Origin: Candidatus Gastranaerophilales bacterium
GTDB lineage: Bacteria; Cyanobacteriota; Vampirovibrionia; Gastranaerophilales; Gastranaerophilaceae
Length of the DNA stretch: 64,000 nt
NCBI GenBank assembly: GCA_944324365.1
Contig: CALUWA010000003.1
Coordinates: 124,001 to 188,000, forward strand
Direction of reading: 5' to 3'
Made by a program: the position numbers and the translations under genes. Of this stretch, positions 18,592-29,300 are shown one piece after another (position 1 is the first letter of the stretch; every line of letters begins with the position of its first letter). The notes below the pieces were generated by a model. That model was not told the origin of the DNA. It saw only the letters and a program-made list of their open reading frames with translations, and did no database searches.

Positions 18592-19665
18592 ATGGGGGCA
18601 AATTCGAACAAACTAAAACTTGAATGTTTAGCTATTGGTTCAATGCCGCATGAAAACCTGAACGATGCCATAACGCTTATAAAGGAAACTTTTTTGAATG
18701 TTCCTTTCTGGCCGCAAATGGTAAAGATTAGTAAAAATGAAGACATGATTCTCCAGTTTTTGGAGGGTATGCCTTCATTTTTTTATGAAAAATCTTATCT
18801 TGATACTGAATATGATGCTTTTTATGATGATTTGGAGCGGTTCTTTGTTGATTATGAGGCTATTGTGTCGGAAGGGGATATGGAACGGCTTGACAAATAT
18901 GGAATTTCTCCAGATGCAGCTTCTTCGTTTGGCAGTTTTTTAAAGATAATCGCAGCAAATCGGCCGGCTTATGCGAAAGGGCAGATTGTAGGGCCTTTTA
19001 CTCTTTCTACAACTCTTGTGGATAGAGACGGCAGATGTGCGATTTATGATGAAACCTTAAAAGAAATCATTTTGAAAACCCTTACGCTGAAAGCGCTCTG
19101 GCAGGTGAAAAAAATACAGGCGGCTTGTCCCGGGATAACTCCTATTATTTTTATAGATGAACCTTCTATCTCACAGCTGGGTACGTCTGCGTACGTAACT
19201 GTTTCTGAAAATGATGTGTGTGAGATGTTAAAAGAGGTTTCTGATGTTATTCAGGCAGCCGGGGCATTGAGCGCTATTCATTGCTGCGGAAAATGTGATT
19301 GGAAAGTTCCGTTAAAAAGCGGAGTTGATATGATTAACCTGGATGCGTATTCTTATTCCGAAAATTTGAGTGTATTTTCGCAGGAGGTTGAAAATTTCCT
19401 GAATGCCGGTAAAAAAATTGTCTGGGGAGTTGTGCCGACTTTGGATAAGGAGGCTCTTATTGCTTCGGATTTGGATAAAATGGTTGGTAAATTTGAGCAG
19501 TCTGTAAAATATTTGACTAAAAAAGGCATTGATGAGAAACTTGTTATAGATAATTCTTTAGTATCAACCTCCTGCGGAGCCGGAAGTTTGACTGTGGAAC
19601 TTGCCGAAAAAGCTTTCAGGCTGACCAAAGACTTGTCTGAAAAATTAAAGACGATGTATAATTAA
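18592..19665 (+). CDS. MetE/UroD-like methyltransferase-fold protein
   Basis: The 357-residue sequence fits the uroporphyrinogen-decarboxylase/cobalamin-independent methionine synthase fold. It has an N-terminal AIGSMPH and FWPQMVK, then GPFTLSTTL, IFIDEPSIS and SAIHCCGKCDW, where His/Cys could bind zinc, and a closing STSCGAG. Proteins of this type transfer or accept methyl groups. It is shorter than full MetE and lacks UroD's key N-terminal RQAGR-like motif, so it is neither bona fide enzyme. An ATG at 18592 has AAGAGGG upstream. It is followed 10 bases later by a CooC-like ATPase and then folD, which points to one-carbon or corrinoid chemistry. Confidence 0.7.
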   Translation: MGANSNKLKLECLAIGSMPHENLNDAITLIKETFLNVPFWPQMVKISKNEDMILQFLEGMPSFFYEKSYLDTEYDAFYDDLERFFVDYEAIVSEGDMERLDKYGISPDAASSFGSFLKIIAANRPAYAKGQIVGPFTLSTTLVDRDGRCAIYDETLKEIILKTLTLKALWQVKKIQAACPGITPIIFIDEPSISQLGTSAYVTVSENDVCEMLKEVSDVIQAAGALSAIHCCGKCDWKVPLKSGVDMINLDAYSYSENLSVFSQEVENFLNAGKKIVWGVVPTLDKEALIASDLDKMVGKFEQSVKYLTKKGIDEKLVIDNSLVSTSCGAGSLTVELAEKAFRLTKDLSEKLKTMYN

Positions 19666-19675
19666 ATGAGGTATT

Positions 19676-20428
19676 ATGACATTTAAACTTGCGTTAACAG
19701 GAAAAAGCGGAAGCGGAAAAACAACACTAACAAAAGCATTTTTACGTATATTTCAGGAGTATTTCCCTGAAAAGTCTATTCTGCTTCTGGATAACGACCT
19801 TGCAAGTGAATTGGGGCACAGCTTCGGGATGGATGTCAGAAATACAATTTACGGTATAAGAAGCGGTAAACACGAATATAAAACGGGTATTCCCGAAAAT
19901 ATGTCCAAACAGGAATTTATAGAATGGGCAATGGAGGATATTCTTGTTCCGATTGATGAAAATGTTGATTTGATAGTTTCGTGGTTTGTCGGCTCAAAGG
20001 ATTGCAGATGCCCTATTACCAAGCAGATTAACGATGCTGTGCAAAAACTTATTGACCGGTATGATATTGTAATTTTTGATTGTGAATTTGATTTGAAATA
20101 TTTAAATCAGCTTGTGGATACGGAAATCGATACGACAATTATTGTTGCAAATCCTATAGAAGAATCGGCTCATCTTGCAAAGCGTATTGAAGAGTTTAGT
20201 TCAAAATATGCTGCCGGAAATCAGCTCGGAGTGGTTATAAATAAGGTTGATAATAATGATTTGACTGCCGTATATGATTTGCTTAAAAAATATGATTTAG
20301 ATGTTTTGGGCGTAATTCCTTTTGATAAGGAACTTTTAAGAAATTCCATAGCGCGCGAATCAAAAGTTGTACAGGATGCGATTAAGCAGTTTTATTTCAG
20401 GTTGAATTTACCACAAGGCGGTGAATAG
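19676..20428 (+). CDS. CooC-like P-loop ATPase (SIMIBI class)
   Basis: CooC proteins are MinD-related ATPases that mature nickel or corrinoid enzymes. This 250-residue protein has a P-loop GKSGSGKTT (residues 8-16) in place of the usual GKGGVGKTT, so the deviant-Walker Lys is replaced. LLLDNDLASELGHSFG provides the first switch Asp. DIVIFDCEFDLKYLNQ and VVINKVDNND complete the nucleotide pocket. CRCP near 120 could bind metal or contact the client. GAGG lies four bases before the ATG. Neighbours are the MetE-like gene and folD. Confidence 0.72.
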   Translation: MTFKLALTGKSGSGKTTLTKAFLRIFQEYFPEKSILLLDNDLASELGHSFGMDVRNTIYGIRSGKHEYKTGIPENMSKQEFIEWAMEDILVPIDENVDLIVSWFVGSKDCRCPITKQINDAVQKLIDRYDIVIFDCEFDLKYLNQLVDTEIDTTIIVANPIEESAHLAKRIEEFSSKYAAGNQLGVVINKVDNNDLTAVYDLLKKYDLDVLGVIPFDKELLRNSIARESKVVQDAIKQFYFRLNLPQGGE

Positions 20429-20429
20429 T

Positions 20430-21278
20430 ATGACAACAATTATGGATGGTAAAAAGCTAAGAGATAAAATTCTCTCAGGCTTGAAGTCGGAAATTCAAAC
20501 TTTTGATAAAAAGCCTGTTTTGGCGGTTATTTTGGCTGGGGATGATGCGGCCAGCAGAATTTATGTTAATAATAAGAAAAAAACGGCTGAAAATCTCGGG
20601 ATTAAATCAATTGTAATTGAATATCCGGCTGATGTTGGAGAAAATATTCTTCTGGAAAAAATTGAAGAGTTGAACTTGGATAAGGAAATTAATGCGATAC
20701 TTGTCCAGCTTCCATTGCCGGCTCATATAGATAAACAAAAAGTAATAGATACAATAGCGCCGATAAAGGATGTTGATTGTTTTACGATAGAAAATAGCGG
20801 CAGGCTTTACACAGGGTTGGAGCCTTATGTATATCCGTGTACCCCGCAGGGGATATTGTATTTGCTTGATGAATACAAGATAAATCTTGAGGGGAAACAT
20901 GTTGTCGTGATAGGCCGTTCAAATCTTGTGGGAAAACCGGCGGCTCAGCTTGCATTGAAAAGAAATGCAACAGTAACTGTCTGTCATAGTCATACGAGAA
21001 ATCTTTCAGATATAACAAAAACTGCAGATGTTTTAATTTCTGCAGTAGGGGAAGTATTAATAGAAGATGATATGATGAAAGATGATTGTGTAGTTATAGA
21101 TGTGGGGATTTTTCGTGATTGTAACGGTAAAGTCCGCGGTGATGTTAATTTTGAAACCGTTTCAAAGAAAGCTTCATATATAACGCCTGTTCCCGGTGGG
21201 GTTGGGCCTATGACTATTGCCTCTTTGATGGTTAATACTGTTAAATTATATAAAGAACAAAACAAAAGAAGTTCATAG
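20430..21278 (+). CDS. folD: Methylenetetrahydrofolate dehydrogenase/cyclohydrolase FolD
   Basis: FolD interconverts 5,10-methylene-, methenyl- and 10-formyl-THF with NADP. The catalytic Lys lies in YVNNKKKTAE, the substrate loop is VQLPLPAHID, and GRSNLVGKPAAQLAL forms the dinucleotide fold. The C-terminal PVPGGVGPMTIA is diagnostic. A GTG at 20421 opens the frame inside the previous gene. ATG at 20430 has AAGGCGG at a good distance and starts one base after the CooC-like stop. The length of 282 residues is normal. Confidence 0.96.
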   Translation: MTTIMDGKKLRDKILSGLKSEIQTFDKKPVLAVILAGDDAASRIYVNNKKKTAENLGIKSIVIEYPADVGENILLEKIEELNLDKEINAILVQLPLPAHIDKQKVIDTIAPIKDVDCFTIENSGRLYTGLEPYVYPCTPQGILYLLDEYKINLEGKHVVVIGRSNLVGKPAAQLALKRNATVTVCHSHTRNLSDITKTADVLISAVGEVLIEDDMMKDDCVVIDVGIFRDCNGKVRGDVNFETVSKKASYITPVPGGVGPMTIASLMVNTVKLYKEQNKRSS

Positions 21279-21328
21279 CCGTGCTTTGGTATAAATATAC
21301 CGGGCACATCACTACGAACTTCTTTTTT
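21265..21328 (+). terminator. Terminator of the rplI-folD unit
   Basis: AAAGAAGTTC at the folD stop pairs with GAACTTCTTT at 21316-21325. An inner hairpin (GTGC...GCAC) lies between, and a T run follows. The left arm overlaps the stop codon. Confidence 0.75.
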
Positions 21329-21353
21329 GTTTTTGTTATACTTTTAGCTCTTA

Positions 21354-21698
21354 TTAACTGCCGAGCAGGTTCAAGCCGCAAGCCTGTTTGATATTGTTGT
21401 TGGTCATTGTCTTACAAGAGTTAATCTCTTCGTTTAGAAGTGTGATTTGTGAATCTAAATTTGATTTTCGTGTTTGCAGCTGCTCTTCCATTTGCTGCAG
21501 TTCAATGAAGTACGGATCTTCGTCAGCCTGAGGTGCATCTGTGTCATCGCCATACATTTCATTGTATGTTTGGGTAATAGTATTCATTTGTTTTGTACAC
21601 CAGTTTACTTGGTTTAAGATTAACATCTGCTCAAACTCTACTTGGCTTTTTTGCAGTGTGAATAAACTTTTTTGTGCGTCAATTGCTAGGAATGTCAT
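21354..21698 (-). CDS. Small coiled-coil hypothetical protein
   Basis: A 114-residue protein, MTFLAIDAQKSLFTLQKSQ at the start, Gln/Leu/Asn-rich and helical over most of its length. Heptad-like stretches lie at 10-45 and 70-100, around an acidic break GDDTDAPQADED. It has three cysteines and no signal peptide. GGAGAG precedes the ATG. I cannot assign a family; small helical proteins of this kind often act as secretion or cytoskeletal accessories, but nothing here shows that. Confidence 0.65.
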   Translation of the reverse strand: MTFLAIDAQKSLFTLQKSQVEFEQMLILNQVNWCTKQMNTITQTYNEMYGDDTDAPQADEDPYFIELQQMEEQLQTRKSNLDSQITLLNEEINSCKTMTNNNIKQACGLNLLGS

Positions 21699-21876
21699 AA
21701 TGCTCTCTCCTTAAATTATGCTCTTCTTGAATATATAAAGTATTTTGAAAAAAGCCGATTTCACAAAGTTATTTTTTTGTTACAAAAGTTAATATTTAGA
21801 CGTAACATTAGTATGTAGTCTAGGACTGCAGGTGCTTTTAGAAATTTTATGTTATAATGAGCTGCAGGAGGTTTAT

Positions 21877-22506
21877 ATGAATAATGAAATCTTAAGAAAT
21901 CTGTCATACGGTGTTTATGTTGTGTCAACTCTGGATAACGGAAAACCGACAGGCTGTATTGCAAACAGCGCAATGCAAGTTACGCACGATACAATAGCTG
22001 TCAGTATAAGCCACGATAATTATACAAACAAATGTATAAAAGAAAGTAAAAAGTTTGCGATTTCTATCCTGGGCGTGGATGTTAACGATAATATTATCCC
22101 GGTTTTCGGGTTTACGTCCGGAAAAGATACAGATAAATTCAAAGGGGTTGAGATAAAAGAAGTTGACGGCCTGGATGTTATAGCGGATTCAACGGGATAT
22201 ATAATCTGTGAAGTGATAAACCAGATGGAAACTGAAACCCATACAATATTTTTAGGCAAAATTATTGACGGAGACCTTTTGAAAGAACAAATTCCGATGA
22301 CGTATGCTTATTACCACAAGGTCAAAAAAGGTACAAGCCCGAAAGCCGCACCAACTTTCATTGAAGAGAAAAAATCCGATGAGAATAAACTTGCCTATAA
22401 ATGTATAATATGCGGATACATATACGAAGGCGATATTACAAAAGAGCCGGATACATATTTATGCCCGATTTGTAAGCAGCCAAAATCAAAATTCGTGAAA
22501 ATATAG
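21877..22506 (+). CDS. Flavin reductase-like/rubredoxin fusion (high-molecular-weight rubredoxin)
   Basis: Residues 1-155 form a flavin-reductase-like FMN domain (SYGVYVVST, GKPTGCIANSAMQVT, SHDNYTNKCI). Residues 172-209 form a rubredoxin with paired CxxC knuckles (CIICGYIYEG, CPICKQPKSKF). This architecture is known from Hrb proteins that pass electrons to flavodiiron NO/O2 reductases in anaerobes. An oxygen or nitrosative stress role is therefore likely. AGGAGG lies five bases before the ATG, so the longer frame from 21832 is rejected. It is monocistronic; repeats follow directly. Confidence 0.88.
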   Translation: MNNEILRNLSYGVYVVSTLDNGKPTGCIANSAMQVTHDTIAVSISHDNYTNKCIKESKKFAISILGVDVNDNIIPVFGFTSGKDTDKFKGVEIKEVDGLDVIADSTGYIICEVINQMETETHTIFLGKIIDGDLLKEQIPMTYAYYHKVKKGTSPKAAPTFIEEKKSDENKLAYKCIICGYIYEGDITKEPDTYLCPICKQPKSKFVKI

Positions 22507-22524
22507 TGCTTTCTTGCGGTTCTA

Positions 22525-22638
22525 TGTCATCCATACAAGGCGAACCGCTGCAACGAAGTGATGTCACATTGTCATACTGAGCGACAGCGAAGGATCTCTT
22601 ATTAAATGAGATTCTTCGGGTTACGCTCTCTGAATGAC
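22525..22638 (-). repeat. REP-like repeat (GTCATTCTGAG family), copy B
   Basis: An inverted copy of the 9252-9375 repeat. It begins TGTCATCCATACAAGGCGAA and ends CTCTGAATGAC 18 bases after the flavoredoxin-rubredoxin stop. It differs from copy A by a substituted middle section. Confidence 0.75.
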
Positions 22639-22674
22639 CTTTTATGTCAACATGTCTTACATAACCCATGTTAT

Positions 22675-22896
22675 CGGTACCTTTTTTGATATGCAAAAGT
22701 ACCGTTTATGTCTATTTCTTTTCTTTTGGTTGTGAGGCAAAAGAAAAGAAATAGACGAAAGAAAAGAAAACACGCAAACGTTCCCTGCATTTCGCTAACG
22801 CTCAATGCCAAAAAATTATTTGAGCTTTCAGCTCAAATTCTTTCAGGGCTCACTATCGCACTTCGTGCACGTTCGCCTGACTCACCTTACGTGAGT
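22675..22896 (+). repeat. Dispersed element, copy 3 (type 2 arm)
   Basis: It shares flanks with 46341-46712. It contains an 18-bp perfect hairpin, 22710-22727 with 22739-22756 (left arm GTCTATTTCTTTTCTTTT), and a second matching purine tract at 22758-22770 before ACACGC. The right end overlaps the end of copy 2, so the two elements abut head to head around the TGCACGAAGTGC sequence. No gene is seen. Confidence 0.8.
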
Positions 22897-23142
22897 AATA
22901 GATAGCAGTTTTGCGTGTGCGTAAGCACGATAGCAAAACATAAAAGATTTTGTGAGCGAAGCGAACAAAACGTACGTCCATTCGGTCAAAGCGATGCCGA
23001 AGGCAGCGCAGAAAATGATTGCGTGTTTTTCTCTTTTGGTTCGTTTTCTCTTTTTTCTTCGCAACAAAAAAGAGAAAATGAACAATAATTTACATAACTT
23101 ATGTATGTGGTCGATAGATGCACATAACATGGGTTATGTAAC
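22853..23142 (-). repeat. Dispersed 0.29-kb element, copy 2
   Basis: An inverted copy of 8555-8843 with conserved ends. Its hairpin, 23039-23056 with 23066-23083, has 18-bp arms with one G-T pair, and the second tract is at 23026-23037. All three tracts carry the CTC/GAG variant not found in copy 1. The remainder to 23348 is AT-rich, with nothing recognisable beyond the leader of the autotransporter gene. Confidence 0.85.
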
Positions 23143-23348
23143 AGCTTTTGGTTATTCTGAGCGCAGTGAAGAATTTTTACCATAAATTAAGAAATGTTAA
23201 ACTGATCTTTTGTACAATATTCAATAATATCAATTAATTAGAAAAATAAATAGCCATGTTTATATATTTCTAATAATACTATATGCATATTTCGTAATTT
23301 TATAGTAGCATAGGATATGTAGGTTGTAAAAACAGACTATGGGAAGAT

Positions 23349-26300
23349 ATGCTAAAGAAAAGAGATGTGTTAAAGCTTGCGCTGGCAAGTGCCGTGATTG
23401 TTGGGAGTATTGCATTTAGTTCGCCTTCGTATTCAGCTGTAGTAAATGTAGATAATGGTAATGATGACAGGCAAACGTATGATACAAGTATAAGAAATGG
23501 AAATTTATACCAATCAGGCAATATTATAAACATTGTAAATGATATTGTTTTGACTGATAATTTGCCGACAATTTCCGACAGGCAGGATGTTACAATTCAG
23601 AGTTCTGATGGAAACCATTTCACTGTTGATGGAAATACAACATTTGATAGAGATGGTAATATTGATAATTTCAATTACGGCTACATAATTAATAATTCTT
23701 CCGTAAATATTAACAACCTTACATTTGACAAAATGGGGCATAGTATTGGCTTGGCAGAGAATGTTTCTAATGTGTATGGTGCAGCTTTAAATATTCAGGA
23801 TGCAAATTCTGTTGTCAATTTGTCAAATGTAAATATTACAAATTCAAGCTTAAATGCGGTAACAACAACTGCATTTGGTTTAGCTAGAAATGCATATGGC
23901 GGAGCCATCTATAATAATGGCAGTGAACTTACAATTTCGGGCAGTAATATTTCAAACAGCAGCATAGTAGCGAGTGAAACCGAAGCTCTTACTTCTGCCG
24001 GCAATGCTTTTGGCGGAGCAATCTATAACATTGGTAATGGTTTGCGGATAGATACGACAAGTTTTACCGGAAACACAGCTTCGACAGATGGTGATGGCGG
24101 TTCGGCGCTTGGCGGAGCTATCTATAGCAGCGGGGATGTAACCCTTGGCGGCGGGGTAGAGTTTAGTGGCAATAGTGACGGAGCCGGAGCTAATGATATT
24201 TATTTTCAATCCGGCGGCTTAATTGTTAACGGGTTAAAGTCAGAAAATGCAAATGTTATCTCAAGCGGTCTTGCGTCTGCTGGTACAAGCAGTGTAACTG
24301 TCACCGACAACGGGAAACTTATCTTAAATGGTGATAACAGAAGATTTACAGGTAATGCCGTGGTTGGGGAAAACAGCAGTCTGACTTACGGCGGAACCAT
24401 ATCAAATTCAATTCTTGCCCAAACGAACGTAACCGGTAATAACGGAACTGTTGAATTTGATTTTGATGACCAGCGTTATGACGGCCTTGATGCCGGAATG
24501 ATTACAACTGCGGCCGGTGTAAGCGGGCATTTTGTAAAATCAGGCAGCGGAACTCTTGTTTTAGATAGCGGAGATTATTCCGGATTTAGCGGGGATGTTA
24601 CGGTAAACGGCGGAACGCTTGAATTTTCAGGTACAAATTATTTTAGCAATGCTTCTTCAAATACTGTAAATACCGGTGCATCTTTAATTTATACAAGTTC
24701 AACAGACAATACAATGTCAAATCTGCAGGGCGGCGGAAATTTTACAAAAAATGGCAGCGGGGATTTAACCTTAACAGGTAATGACACCAATAAGTTTACC
24801 GGAAATGCTGTGATTAATGGCGGCGACCTGATTGCAAACTATGAAAACGGAACTTTCTTTGCGCCTTCTGCAACTGTAAATTTAAATTCATCGGGTTTGC
24901 AGTATACAACCTTGAACGCAAATAATCTTAGCGGCGGAAATTTTTCGTCAATAAATCTTGCAGACGGTGCCGTATTTAATTATACTGCCGAAGCCGGAAC
25001 TACAACTATCGGAAACTTCTATACATCCGGAAACGGAAACAACAGCCTTGTATTTAACGGTTCTGATACTGCAAATTTTGTATTAAATAATAATTTTTCA
25101 AAAAACGGCACGGGAACGGATACTATAACTTTCAATAATGCAGATATAGCCTTGGGGAATGTGTCGAGTATTTCAAACAATCTTGTCTTGAACAACTCGC
25201 TAATTGACCTGATGGACAGCCAAAACAGGTTTAATCTTACGAAACTTGAAATCAATAATCTTGTAGCAACGGGTGACAGCAGATTTAATATTGACATATT
25301 CGTAAATACGGAAACCTCAGATAGAATAATTGTTAACGGCGGATCCGGAATTTTAAATATAAGAGAATTAAGTTTTAACCAAGATTTCGGTATTAAGGAT
25401 AACTTTACGGTTCAGGTTATAGAAAATAATAACGGTTCAACAGTAGCTCTGGCGGCCGATTCTGAGATTAACCCGCAGGTTGCCGGCTGGTCTACAAATA
25501 TGTATGAGTATGAAATCAATGCGGCAAGATCTGACGGTTCTTCTGTTTATGACAGTTTGAATTTTGAAGCGCAGGAGGCTACTCCTAATTCGCTCAAAAT
25601 AATGAATAATTATACTCTTGCTCCGACAAGAGGCTTTTCTTTGCTTGAAGGTGCGCCTGTATATAATATTGCACAGGATTTAGAAAAAACTGAACCGGGG
25701 ACTTTTACAGTTAACGGAATTTCGGCGGAAGAAAGTATTATTTCCGGCTACAGACTTTCATATGTGGAAAATCCTGACGGTACAATTGCATATTACAATC
25801 GCGATGCAAACGGGGATTATATAGTAACTCAAGACAGAGGTTCGTTCTTTGAATTAACTGATCAGGATGAAACAACTGATTTCACTCTGGAAAATATTAC
25901 TATTCAGTATGCTGCAAGAACAAACCAGGATATAAAAGACGGATCGGTTATATATTCAAGCTCTGATTTGGCAAGTATAACAGTTGACAGCACAAACATT
26001 AAGAATAACACTTCATCCGGAAATGGCGGTGCGTTTGATATTCAGGCTGCGAATTCGGTTGTTATAAGAGACAGTGTTTTTGATGGCAATTCTTCTACGG
26101 GAGGTGCCGGTGGAGCTATACGTTCTTTTGCAGACCTGTATTTAAGTAATACTTCATTCACCAATAACACTGACAGCACGGGGAAAAATGATATAGCATT
26201 AGGAGTCGGTGCGGGTATACGTTATAATGTCGATTCCGGTATAGTTTCGGAATTGAACGGCGGTATATCCGGCGGGTCAGGCGGAACATTTGAAAAAATC

Positions 26301-29300
26301 GGTACCGGAACTTTAAATATTAGCGGTGTTAATGAAAATTATCAGGGTAATATTCTTTTGACTTCCGGAAATATTGTATATACGGCAAAAGATGCGACGG
26401 ATTCTTTCTTTGAAAACTCTGATATAAGTATTTCAAATGGTACTTCTTTAACAATTGATACATCCGACAAAACAGATTTGGCAGCTTCCGATATTTCAGG
26501 TGAAGGAACTTTGATTAAAGCAGGTTCCGAAACTCTTAATGTGAGCGGTAATAATGAAAACTTTAAAGGTGAAATCCGGGTTAACGGCGGTGAATTGGCA
26601 TATAAGGCTGATACAGATTCTGCCAGATTTTTTAACAGCAGCAGTATAACTCTTGCAGGAGATACAGTGCTTTCTGTTGATACAAACGGTATGCAAAACC
26701 AAACCGGCGGAAGAATATTTTCCGAAGATAACACCGCAGTATTTAACAAAAACGGTGCCGGTGATTTTAACTTGGTCGGATATAATGGCGATTTCACTGG
26801 AACTGCAAATATAAATGAGGGTTCATTAAGTTTTGAAAAAACTTATGGAAGTGAATATTTTTCGGGGCAGACAAATATTGCGCAGGGTGCAGTTTTAAAT
26901 TATACAACGGAACTTGTAAATGATGCAATCTCAAATATTGCGGGAACCGGTACCATAAATAAGCTTGGCAGCAATGTTTTAGATATGACAGATTATACTT
27001 TTAGCGGTACTGTGAATATTCAAAACGGAAGATTTAATGCAATAAGTTCAAATGAAAATGCTGATGATTTGGATTTTAACGCTAATGTCGGCAGCGGCAC
27101 ATATTTATCTTATACTGCGGGAGACGGCTCCTCGGTAACTCTTGGTGGAACCGGCAGCAAACTTGCATTTACAACTCAAAACTCTAATGCAACTGCAGAG
27201 ATTTCTGATGCGAATGTAAGACTTGACATAATAGAAAACGTTACAGGCAATAACGTAATAATTAACAACAGTTCTTCAACTACGCTTGCTGTGCAGGATT
27301 ATACCGGCGGAAATTATACGGTTAACAATTCAACTTTCAAATTACTGAACGATCAAATCAGAGATTACACGTTTTCTAGTTTGACTGCAAATAATGATTT
27401 TGCAGAAATTGACATTTCGCTCGCAAACACACCGTCCGCGGATAATTTTACGGTAGAAAACGGTTCGGGTGTTATTAGTATTTCTAATTTTACTCTATAT
27501 GGTGACAGCAAATTACCGGATCCGATTATCCCTGGTGAAACAACTAAAACTGTACAGGTTATACATAACGGAGCGAATAGTTCAATATCTTTGATTGATA
27601 CTACAAACCCTGACGATATTGATACAAGTTTAGGCGCCTGGGCAACAAGTTATTATGAGTACAATATCGATGCCGGCAAATCTGATGCCGCAAATGAATA
27701 TTACGACACTCTTGAATTTTTAATTGCGCAGGAAACCGACCCGAATACATTAAAGAAAATGAACCAATATAAGCTCGGAGCTGATGATGAAGGTGAAAAA
27801 TTGAGAGGTTTTACGGTAGTTGAAAATACCGATAATCCTTACAATATTGCACAAGACCTTGAAACAACTGCAAAGGGTACCTTTAAAGTTCAGGGTGCCG
27901 GTAAAAATGAAAGTATTATCTCAGGACAGCGTGTTGGATATACGGTTAATCCGGACGGTACAGTTCAGTATTCGCAAAATCCTGACGGGACTTATAAACT
28001 ATCGGACAATTACGGTTCATTCTTTGAAGTTACGCAGGCTTCCACAAATCTGCAGGTCAATGACTTAACAATAAAAGATGCCCAAAGAACGGAACAGAAT
28101 ATAAAAGACGGCTCTGTCTTATATATGACACAATCGAGTGCATCATTTAACAATGTTTTGCTTGATAACAATTATGCTGCCGGAAACGGTGGTGCAATTG
28201 CTGTTGCCGGCGGAAACCTGAGTCTTACAAATACGGATTTAATAAATAATGAGGCTGGCGGAAACGGCGGTGCATTATATATAAGTAAGCAAAACGGTGT
28301 AACGCCGATATCATCTTCCAGTATAACCGGTAATACTGCAGGCGGTAATGGCGGTGCGATATATATAGTCGGCGGGGGAATACGTTTTAGCGGCACAAAT
28401 GATATCTCAAGTAACCATGCAGATGGCAGCGGCGGTGCTATATATAATGACTATGGAACATTTGAAATTTCCGGAACTAACACATACTCAAACAATACTT
28501 CTGGTAGTGAAGGCGGTGCTATATATAATAATAACGGTACAATTAATCTTTCCGGAACAAATACTTTTAGTGAAAATGTATCAGACGGAACCGGCGGGGC
28601 AATTTATAACGGAACCGGCACATTAAATATAGCTGACGGAACTTCTTTTGAAAACAATTCTTCGACAAACGGAAACGGCGGAGCTATATACAACAACGGA
28701 ACAGGGACATTAACCAATACAGAATTTATAAGTAACAATGCACAAAACGGTTCTGCCATTTATAACGATACAAACGGCAGTTTAACTCTGACTAATCCGG
28801 TATTTAACGGAAACCTTGGTAATTCATATCTGTACAACAACGGTACAATCACACTGGATGCACAAAATACCTTAAATCTTCAAAACAATACAGCCGCTGG
28901 GATTATCAACAATAACAAGTTGAATTTTAACGGTACAATTAATGTTTATGACACAATTGCTGCGGAAACCGGCAGAGGAACTATTGATGTAAACGGAAAT
29001 ACGTCGCTTTATAATACGGTTACTGACCAAAATATCAATATTGTAAGCGGAAATTTAGCAATAGGTCAAAGCGGTAATACTAATACCGATGCAATTTTAA
29101 ATAATGTCAACTTGGTGATAAATGAAAATACGACCGCAACACTAAATAATAATTTTGTAAACGGCGGAAGTATTACGACAAACGGAATATTCAATATAGT
29201 TAACCCGGATGATATTACAATCTCCTCAAATATGTCGGGTTCCGGCACTGTTAATAAATCTGAAGCCGGGCTTTTGACCCTGAACGGTAAATCAAATGCT

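Noticed and set aside
8555-23142. Composite transposon bounded by inverted 0.29-kb repeats
   Set aside because: The 14 kb between the copies holds core operons (pilus, rplI, folD) and no transposase; the copies are a dispersed family rather than transposon ends.
22882-23185. Overlapping ORFs of 65-82 residues at 22.9-23.2 kb
   Set aside because: Inverted copy of the 8.6-kb repeat; no coding signal.
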